Assembly: GCF_036289385.1 (NCBI RefSeq)
Contig: NZ_JAYFFH010000001.1
Location: 558,001-622,000 of the forward strand
Reading direction: 5' to 3'
DNA length: 64,000 bases
Source: Anaerofustis butyriciformans
GTDB taxonomy: Bacteria; Bacillota; Clostridia; Eubacteriales; Anaerofustaceae
Positions within the stretch are counted from its first letter, which is position 1; each line of letters opens with the position of its first letter. Made by a program: the position numbers and the translations under genes. The notes beneath the pieces are model-generated. The model was given only the letters and a program-made list of their open reading frames with translations. It made no database searches and was not told the DNA's origin. Positions 7,541-13,185 of the stretch are shown here, in pieces.

Positions 7541-8321
7541 CGTTAAGCACCTCCTTTGCGAATGAAGAATATGCTTCTGCTACTAATCCATTTTTATCAT
7601 AAGAGAAAATGCTTTCTCCTTGTGAAGTAGATTCAGCAGTTTTAATAGCACGAGGTATTTGAGTATTATATAACTTTAACATACTCCCATAATTTTCTGT
7701 TATCTGTTTCTCTATTTCTTTTGAAAGATTAGTTCTTCTATCAACTAATGTTAATAATGCTCCATCAATTTTTAATTCTGGATTAATTTGTCTTTTAACT
7801 TTTGAAATAGTTTTTAATAACTGTGTCATACCTCTCGCTGCAAAATATTGACTTTGAACTGGTATTATTACACTATCTGCACTTGCTAACGCATTTATCG
7901 TTATCATTCCTAAACTAGGCATACAATCTAAAATTATATAATCATAGTCTTTTTTTACTTCTGATAAACAATTTCTCATAGTATATTCTCTGCTCATTGC
8001 ATTTACTAAAGACATTTCTAATGCAGATAAATCCAAACTAGATGGTATTACATCAACATTTTCTTTATGATGTAAAATAGCCTCTTTTATTTTTATTGGC
8101 TCATCATTCATTGATTGTTCCATTAAATCTGGTAGTGTAATATTTAACTTTTCTGGTTCATACCATCCACCATAAGTAGTTAAATCGCCTTGTGGATCTG
8201 TGTCAACTAACAACACTTTTTTACCTTGCTTTGCTAATGCTACTCCTAAACTAAAAGCAGTAGTTGTTTTCCCAACTCCACCTTTTTGATTAGCGATTGC
8301 AATTACTTTGCAATGTGACAT
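7497..8321 (-). CDS. parA: ParA/Soj-family partition ATPase of the ICE
   Basis: A 274-residue ParA/MinD-type ATPase. The deviant Walker A motif is near the start (IANQKGGVGKTTTAFSL), followed by the switch region VLLVDTDPQGDLT and the Walker B-type strand DYIILDCMPSLGMITINAL. It has no N-terminal DNA-binding extension, so it is the short Soj-like kind that binds DNA non-specifically. The ATG follows GAAAGGAGGGAG. It forms an overlapping pair with parB. A dyad and a terminator lie between it and the small gene upstream. Confidence 0.93.
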   Translation of the reverse strand: MSHCKVIAIANQKGGVGKTTTAFSLGVALAKQGKKVLLVDTDPQGDLTTYGGWYEPEKLNITLPDLMEQSMNDEPIKIKEAILHHKENVDVIPSSLDLSALEMSLVNAMSREYTMRNCLSEVKKDYDYIILDCMPSLGMITINALASADSVIIPVQSQYFAARGMTQLLKTISKVKRQINPELKIDGALLTLVDRRTNLSKEIEKQITENYGSMLKLYNTQIPRAIKTAESTSQGESIFSYDKNGLVAEAYSSFAKEVLNDGKEPIKNATTKVR

Positions 8322-8346
8322 CTATTCTCCCTCCTTTCTATAAATT

Positions 8347-8374
8347 TAGCCACCATAAATAAATATGATGGCTA
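8347..8374 (-). promoter_or_regulatory. Hairpin in the parA leader
   Basis: In the minus-strand RNA UAGCCAUCAU and AUGGUGGCUA pair over ten positions (one U-G pair) around an eight-base loop. It lies between the terminator at 8394-8421 and the parA ribosome binding site. It may be an RNA control element or an operator dyad. Confidence 0.45.
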
Positions 8375-8393
8375 TGTACTCCATTTCTGGCAT

Positions 8394-8421
8394 AAAAAAA
8401 GAACTGACTTATTATCAGTTC
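8394..8421 (-). terminator. Intrinsic terminator after the 50-residue gene
   Basis: The minus-strand hairpin GAACTGA/TCAGTTC with a seven-base loop is followed by seven T. It separates the small gene from parA, so transcription of parAB may depend on read-through or another promoter. Confidence 0.75.
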
Positions 8422-8428
8422 AAAAACA

Positions 8429-8581
8429 TTATTTTTCTAATATATCAATATATTTTAAAAGTAATTCATCTATAACTTCAGTATTTTTATTTTCATTTAT
8501 TAATTTCGTTCTCATAACATTTAAGGCGTTTATAATTATTTTTAATTCATAGTCGTCCATCTTTATTTTTCTCTTTTTCAT
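8429..8581 (-). CDS. Hypothetical 50-residue ICE protein
   Basis: A short open frame, MKKRKIKMDDYELKIIINAL to LLKYIDILEK, preceded by GGAGGTGTCATT at the right distance. It begins basic and is then helical (ELKIIINALNVMRTKLI, TEVIDELLLKYIDIL). Similar tiny proteins stand beside parA at the end of Tn1549-like elements, which supports it being real. It is the outermost gene of the element at this end and has its own terminator. Its function is unknown. Confidence 0.6.
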   Translation of the reverse strand: MKKRKIKMDDYELKIIINALNVMRTKLINENKNTEVIDELLLKYIDILEK

Positions 8582-8801
8582 AATGACACCTCCATTAACT
8601 ATTAAATAATATTATTGTTTAAATTATGTAGTTGAATTAGTCAACCAATACCACTAGACCTTGTATGTGGAAACATATACTACTAAAACAACCTACCATA
8701 TTTTTGAAGTGTTTTTTTATAAATTTTTGCTATTTTTGACTATTTTTTTGACTTTTTTTAGCACCCTATGTATAGTTGGTTTTCCCTTATTTTATAAGGG
8801 T
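8582..8801. other. Probable ICE terminal region next to rlmD
   Basis: There is no gene. The segment is extremely AT-rich. On the minus strand imperfect direct repeats of AGTCAAAAA run over about 8725-8760, which could be integrase arm sites. A palindromic CCCTTAT-TTT-ATAAGGG lies at 8784-8800 directly against the rlmD stop. The element should end somewhere between here and the last codons of rlmD. The exact junction cannot be fixed without the other end. Confidence 0.5.
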
Positions 8802-10157
8802 TTAACGCAGTTTTAACAAGCACACACATTCAACGTGCCCTGTCTGAGGGAACATATCAACAGCTCTAACTTTCTTAACTTCATACCCTGCTTCAATAAA
8901 GAAAGGTAAATCCCTAATTAGAGAAGTTGCTTTACAGCTTACATAAACAAACTTCTTAGGTTTAAAAGAGATTATTTTGTCTATTGCCTTTGGATGAATT
9001 CCCGCACGTGGTGGGTCAAGAATTATAAGATCTGACTCTACATCAATTTTATCAACTTCTTCCAAAACATCACCACATATAAATTTACAGTTATCTATTC
9101 CGTTTAATTTTGCATTTACCTTTGCTGCTTCAATCGCCTCAGCAACAATTTCAATACCGTAAACTTCTTTTCCTTTATCGCTTAAAATTTGAGTTATTGT
9201 ACCTGTACCGCAGTAAAGGTCAAGTATTACATCGCTTTTATCTTCACCGATAAAGTCTTTTACAACACTATATAATTTTTCGCTGCCAAGAGTATTTGTT
9301 TGGAAGAATGAAAATGCAGAAATTTTAAAATCAAGCCCCAAGCATTTTTCCATTATATAATCTCTGCCATAAACAATATTTATTTCATCAGCTAAAACAG
9401 CATCTGAAAAAGAATCGTTTATAGTATGCATTATTCCTACAATCTCTCCCTTTAAATCTAAGTTTAAAAGAATATCTTTATATTCATTTGTATCGATTTT
9501 ATCCTGTGATGTAGTAACTAAATTTACAAGTATTTCTCCAGTATATGATGCTTTTCTTATTACTAAATGTCTTAAAGTTCCTTTTTTAGAAAATTTATTG
9601 TAATGTTTTATATTTTTTTGAGTGAAATAATTTAAAGTATTAAATAATATTTTTCTGTAATCTTCATCAACAATAAGGCAATTTTCTGTTGAAACTATAT
9701 TATGATGTTTCCCTTTTTCATGCATTCCAAGACATAACGGTCCGTCCTTTTCCATATCCCCAAAAGAAAACTCCATTTTATTTCTGTATTCTGTCTCTTT
9801 TGGAGATGCAATAATAGGAAGAAACTCTTCGTATTCTATACCTGCCTTATCAAAAAGTCCCCTTACATAATTTTCTTTTAATTCAAGTTGCTTTTCATAA
9901 GAAATATTTTGGAAAGAACATCCTCCGCATATTCCAAACTTTTCGCACATAGGCTCAATTTCATAATCAGCCTTCTTAATTATTTTGTTAATATTTCCTT
10001 CGGCTCTGTTTTTTCTTACTTTCTTTATGAATACTTCAGCAACCTGTCCGGCAAGTCCTCCTTTAACAAGAACCTTTTTATCTTCATAATACCCCATGGA
10101 TTTTTCCATTGATACATTTTCTGTTATGTTAAGTTCAATTATATCTTTCTTTTTCAT
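8802..10157 (-). CDS. rlmD: 23S rRNA (uracil-5-)-methyltransferase RlmD/RumA family
   Basis: A 451-residue SAM-dependent RNA m5U methyltransferase. An N-terminal TRAM domain (about 1-60) is followed by an iron-sulfur Cys cluster (CEKFGICGGCSFQ, residues about 69-81, with a further Cys later). The methyltransferase domain shows DLYCGTGTI, DPPRAGIHPKAI and the catalytic Cys in FVYVSCKA. The C-terminus is TGHVECVCLLKLR. The 3' end of this gene is a described integration site for ICEs in streptococci, and here an ICE abuts it. The tail is complete, so insertion has kept the gene intact. The paralogue RlmCD has the same architecture, so the exact uridine target is inferred. Confidence 0.9.
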   Translation of the reverse strand: MKKKDIIELNITENVSMEKSMGYYEDKKVLVKGGLAGQVAEVFIKKVRKNRAEGNINKIIKKADYEIEPMCEKFGICGGCSFQNISYEKQLELKENYVRGLFDKAGIEYEEFLPIIASPKETEYRNKMEFSFGDMEKDGPLCLGMHEKGKHHNIVSTENCLIVDEDYRKILFNTLNYFTQKNIKHYNKFSKKGTLRHLVIRKASYTGEILVNLVTTSQDKIDTNEYKDILLNLDLKGEIVGIMHTINDSFSDAVLADEINIVYGRDYIMEKCLGLDFKISAFSFFQTNTLGSEKLYSVVKDFIGEDKSDVILDLYCGTGTITQILSDKGKEVYGIEIVAEAIEAAKVNAKLNGIDNCKFICGDVLEEVDKIDVESDLIILDPPRAGIHPKAIDKIISFKPKKFVYVSCKATSLIRDLPFFIEAGYEVKKVRAVDMFPQTGHVECVCLLKLR

Positions 10158-10217
10158 ATATACCTCTTTTATTTCAATTTAACATCTTTATTTTACATTA
10201 TAAGACGTAAAATGTAA

Positions 10218-10252
10218 AATAAAAAACACAGGTTATTTACCCCTGTGTTTTT
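10218..10252 (-). terminator. Terminator overlapping the yjdF stop
   Basis: ACACAGG and CCTGTGT pair around the TAA of yjdF and a T-run follows on the minus strand. Confidence 0.75.
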
Positions 10253-10652
10253 CTTTCTTCTTTCTTTGTTTCATAGAGAAAAGTTCCTTTTGTCTTTGTC
10301 TTGCTTCTAACTTCATATTTTTCTTTACATTAGTTTTTCTTGATTCATATTGTTTCTTTAGAAGCTCTTGTGATTTGGTGGAAATACTTTTCCTATTCAT
10401 TTCTTTACTAATCATTCTCTTAATTCTTTTAGGATTAGTTACTTTTTTAATGTTACTTTCAAAATTGTAAGCACGATAAAATTTTAATTTAGGATAATGA
10501 ATGTTATAAAACTCATAAATTTCATTATCTGTAGGCTCTTTTCCAAATGTAGTTTTACAAATTTCAAAAGTCTTATTAAAACGTCTTTCCACTACTCCCA
10601 CATAAAATGGACTTTCAAAATATACCGTAAGTTTTACCCTTATTTCATCCAA
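10233..10652 (-). CDS. yjdF: YjdF family protein
   Basis: A 139-residue member of the YjdF family. Typical features are the start KLTVYFESPFYVGVVERR, the TFGKEPTDNEIYEF block, the NPKRIKRMISKE segment and the very basic end (RQKELFSMKQRKKKEKHRGK). Its biochemical role is unknown. The family is regulated by the yjdF riboswitch, which responds to azaaromatic compounds, and such a leader is seen upstream here. It is monocistronic, with its own promoter and terminator. Confidence 0.88.
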   Translation of the reverse strand: MDEIRVKLTVYFESPFYVGVVERRFNKTFEICKTTFGKEPTDNEIYEFYNIHYPKLKFYRAYNFESNIKKVTNPKRIKRMISKEMNRKSISTKSQELLKKQYESRKTNVKKNMKLEARQRQKELFSMKQRKKKEKHRGK

Positions 10653-10659
10653 AGAAATC

Positions 10660-10765
10660 CCTCCTTTTGTTTATTAAACAAAGAACGGACAACCAAGGAG
10701 GCAGGTTACTTATAACTATAGTTATGCCCGGACTACCAACCGCGCTGTGTTTTTATCTTTGCAAA
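10660..10765 (-). promoter_or_regulatory. yjdF-motif (azaaromatic) riboswitch
   Basis: The leader of yjdF is unusually G+C-rich for this window and contains the conserved-looking core CACAGCGCGGTTGG, then GTCCGGGC, a TAACTATAGTTA hairpin and CCTGCC, ending at the AAAGGAGGG ribosome binding site. The position before yjdF and the core sequence match the yjdF riboswitch class. This class usually acts on translation, which fits the absence of a leader terminator. The borders are approximate. Confidence 0.8.
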
Positions 10766-10771
10766 TTTTAT

Positions 10772-10798
10772 ATTATACTTATATATTTTACTTGTCAA
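10772..10798 (-). promoter_or_regulatory. Promoter of yjdF
   Basis: TTGACA (10793-10798) and TATAAT (10772-10777) are spaced 15 bases apart on the minus strand. A register with TAATAT gives 17 bases. Confidence 0.6.
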
Positions 10799-10829
10799 CA
10801 AAAAAAAAGAGGTGTTTTACCACCTCTTT
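10799..10829 (-). terminator. Terminator of the amino-acid transporter operon
   Basis: The hairpin AAAGAGGTG/CACCTCTTT is followed by a run of T on the minus strand, immediately after the ATPase gene. Confidence 0.85.
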
Positions 10830-10832
10830 AAA

Positions 10833-11519
10833 TTATTCAGCTTTCAATTTACCAAGAAAAGCTTTCATTCTTTTATTTTCAGAGCTAAATACTTCTTCAG
10901 GAGTCCCCTGTTCTTCAATATAACCATTATCCATAAATATTATGTAATCAGCAACTTTCCTTGCAAAATCCATTTCGTGAGTTACAATGACCATTGTCAT
11001 ATGTTCACTTGCAAGGTCTTTTATTACCTTAAGTATTTCTCCAGTAAGTTCAGGATCAAGTGCAGAAGTAGGTTCATCAAAGAATAATATGTCAGGGTTC
11101 ATTGCAAGAGCTCTTGCAATTGAAACTCTTTGTTGTTGTCCTCCGGATAGTTCGCAAGGATATGCATTTTCTTTATCCTCAAGCCCCATCTTCTTTAAAA
11201 GCTCTCTTGCTTCTTTATAAACTTCTTGTTTATTTCTTTTTTGTACTTTAATAGGTGCGTTTGTTATGTTTTTCATAACTGAGTGATGAGGGAATAAATT
11301 AAAACTTTGAAATACAAGTCCAAATGTTCCATCATATGAAATTGTACCGCTGTCTTCTTTTTCAAGATTTGTGGCACATCTAAGTAATGTGGATTTACCA
11401 GACCCCGAAGGTCCGATTATACAAAGAACTTCTCCTTTATCAACACTTAGAGAAATATCTTTTAAAACTTCAACACCATTAAAACTCTTCTTTAAATTTT
11501 TAATTTCAAGTAAACTCAT
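10833..11519 (-). CDS. Polar amino-acid ABC transporter, ATP-binding protein
   Basis: A 228-residue ABC ATPase of the GlnQ/HisP group that powers amino-acid uptake. Walker A is GPSGSGKSTLLRC (about residue 35), followed by the Q-loop VFQSFNLFPHHSV, the signature LSGGQQQRVSIARAL, Walker B ILFFDEPTSALDPEL and the switch His in VIVTHEMDFA. It is the last gene of a three-gene operon with permease and binding protein, 11 bases after the permease. The substrate is inferred from the family only. Confidence 0.93.
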   Translation of the reverse strand: MSLLEIKNLKKSFNGVEVLKDISLSVDKGEVLCIIGPSGSGKSTLLRCATNLEKEDSGTISYDGTFGLVFQSFNLFPHHSVMKNITNAPIKVQKRNKQEVYKEARELLKKMGLEDKENAYPCELSGGQQQRVSIARALAMNPDILFFDEPTSALDPELTGEILKVIKDLASEHMTMVIVTHEMDFARKVADYIIFMDNGYIEEQGTPEEVFSSENKRMKAFLGKLKAE

Positions 11520-11530
11520 GATATTTCTCC

Positions 11531-12181
11531 TTATCTATAATAGCTTAATTTCTTTTCAATATATTCCATTACAAAAGCAACAACAAAGTTAAATATATAA
11601 TAGAAAATTCCTGCTGCTATAAATGCCGCAACTGAAGATTGAGCTGCTGCAATTTGTTTTGCAACGGTAAACATTTCCGGTATTGCTATTACAAATGATA
11701 ATGAAGTATCTTTTACAAGAGTAATAACTTCATTCGTTGTTGCAGGAAGAATTCTTTTTATTACCTGAGGGAAAATAATAATAAAGAAAGTTTGAACTTT
11801 ATTATATCCTAGAAGTTTAGCAGCTTCATACTGTCCGTCAGGCATAGATTCTATACCCCCTCTATAAATTTCCGCAAAGTATGCGGCGTAATTTATCGCA
11901 AAACCTATTAGTACCGCAACCATTCTATAACTGCTGGAAATCTGCATACCAAATATATAATAAGGTCCCCAAAATACAACCATTAATTGAAGCATTAAAG
12001 GTGTTCCTCTCATTATTGATATGTATATTTTAAATAACCATCTAATTGGTGTTATTTTTGACATTCGTCCAAAAGCTATAATTAAACCCAAAGGAAGAGA
12101 AAAAATCAAAGTTAGGACAAATATCTCAATAGAGGTTATCATCCCACTGCTTAATTCACTAAACATTGTTCCTAAATCCAT
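11531..12181 (-). CDS. Polar amino-acid ABC transporter, permease
   Basis: A 216-residue membrane protein of the HisMQ type with about five membrane segments. The EAA-type coupling loop is YEAAKLLGYNKVQTFFIIIFPQ, which contacts the ATPase. The PMPDGQ-like ESMPDGQ precedes the loop, as is usual for amino-acid permeases. A single permease gene suggests a homodimeric pore. It lies between the binding protein and ATPase genes with short gaps. Confidence 0.93.
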   Translation of the reverse strand: MDLGTMFSELSSGMITSIEIFVLTLIFSLPLGLIIAFGRMSKITPIRWLFKIYISIMRGTPLMLQLMVVFWGPYYIFGMQISSSYRMVAVLIGFAINYAAYFAEIYRGGIESMPDGQYEAAKLLGYNKVQTFFIIIFPQVIKRILPATTNEVITLVKDTSLSFVIAIPEMFTVAKQIAAAQSSVAAFIAAGIFYYIFNFVVAFVMEYIEKKLSYYR

Positions 12182-12212
12182 ACAGTCATACTCCTAATAA
12201 TTTTAATCTATG

Positions 12213-13022
12213 TTATTTACCGATACAAAGTGAACCAGGTACACCGAAATCAGCATATTTTTCTGCTATTTTATCTATAGTACCATCTTTTGCCATTTCA
12301 TCTAATGTTGCTTGAACTTTATCTCTAAGTTCTGTATTGCCTTTTTTAAATCCAACTGCGTATTGTTCAGAAGAAATAATTTCATCTAAAATAATAAATT
12401 CAGATGCTTTTCCTCTTGAGTTAATTTGATAATTTGCTACGCCAATATCCATTGCTATTGCGTCACAAGCACCTGCTTCTAAATCCATAAAAGCAGAATT
12501 ATAGTCTGCAACTTCTGTAAGTGTTGCAAAAGTTGCTGCTAAATCTTTTTGATCTCCTTGTAATGCTGCTAAAGCTGAAGAATCTTTTTGTGTTTCAACT
12601 GTTTTACCTTTTAGTCCAGCAAAATCAGTAATTCCTGAGCTTTTTGAAACAACAACTACTTGTTTATTATCTATATAAGGTTCAGTCCAAGTATAATCAT
12701 CTTCACGACCATTCATTGTAAAACCATTCCAAATACAATCTATTGTTCCAGAATCAATTTCCATATCTTTTGAATCCCAATCAACAGGTTGTTTTACAAG
12801 TGTCCAACCATTTCTATCACAAACTTCTTGTGCTAAATCCAAGTCAAAACCTACATAATTTCCATCAGAATCTTTATATCCATAAGGTGGAAATTCTGCA
12901 TCAAAACCTACAACAAAAGTATTCTCATCGTTTTTTACTTCTGATTCCTTGCTTCCACAACCTGTTAAAGTCATGCCCGCAATTAAAATCAAAGCAAGTA
13001 ATACTACAAATTTTTTCTTCAT
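12213..13022 (-). CDS. Polar amino-acid ABC transporter, substrate-binding lipoprotein
   Basis: A 269-residue family 3 solute-binding protein. The N-terminal signal ends in the lipobox LTGC (Cys22), so it should be lipid-anchored outside. The mature part starts with FVVGFDAEFPPYGYKDSDGNYVGFDLDLA, the family's typical ligand-binding opening. It also has IWNGFTMNGREDDYTWTEPY and ALDEMAKDGTIDKI-like sequence near the end. It is the first gene of the operon. Two strong dyads overlap its promoter, suggesting repressor control. The amino acid bound cannot be told from sequence alone. Confidence 0.92.
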   Translation of the reverse strand: MKKKFVVLLALILIAGMTLTGCGSKESEVKNDENTFVVGFDAEFPPYGYKDSDGNYVGFDLDLAQEVCDRNGWTLVKQPVDWDSKDMEIDSGTIDCIWNGFTMNGREDDYTWTEPYIDNKQVVVVSKSSGITDFAGLKGKTVETQKDSSALAALQGDQKDLAATFATLTEVADYNSAFMDLEAGACDAIAMDIGVANYQINSRGKASEFIILDEIISSEQYAVGFKKGNTELRDKVQATLDEMAKDGTIDKIAEKYADFGVPGSLCIGK

Positions 13023-13088
13023 AATAAGTACCCCTTTAAATTTAATTTATTATATAAAAATAGTTATTTTATTTTAACATAATTTCAG

Positions 13089-13128
13089 ATTGTTTGCAAT
13101 ATTCAAACAATTTATATTGCAATATAAA
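13089..13128. promoter_or_regulatory. Two dyads overlapping the amino-acid transporter promoter
   Basis: ATTGTTTG/CAAACAAT (8-bp arms, 13089-13111) is adjacent to TTTATATTGCAATATAAA, an 18-bp perfect palindrome (13111-13128). A minus-strand -35-like TTGAAT lies within the first dyad, with an AT-rich -10 (ATTATG/TTAAAAT) downstream. This is a likely operator for a dimeric regulator, although the second dyad could partly be the terminator stem region of the upstream gene. Confidence 0.5.
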
Positions 13129-13169
13129 AAAGAACAAGAAGGATTAATCCAACTTGTTCTTTTTATTTT
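13126..13169 (-). terminator. Terminator of the glucosaminidase gene
   Basis: AGAACAAG/CTTGTTCT, with GGATTAATCC in the loop, is followed by a T-run on the minus strand. The plus strand also has a T-run, so it could work both ways. Confidence 0.8.
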
Positions 13170-13185
13170 TTTCACTTATTTCTTA

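Noticed and set aside
8784..8800. CCCTTAT-TTT-ATAAGGG as the rlmD terminator
   Set aside because: On the minus strand the stem is followed by AAAACC, not a T-run, so it does not look like an intrinsic terminator. It may be part of the ICE end.
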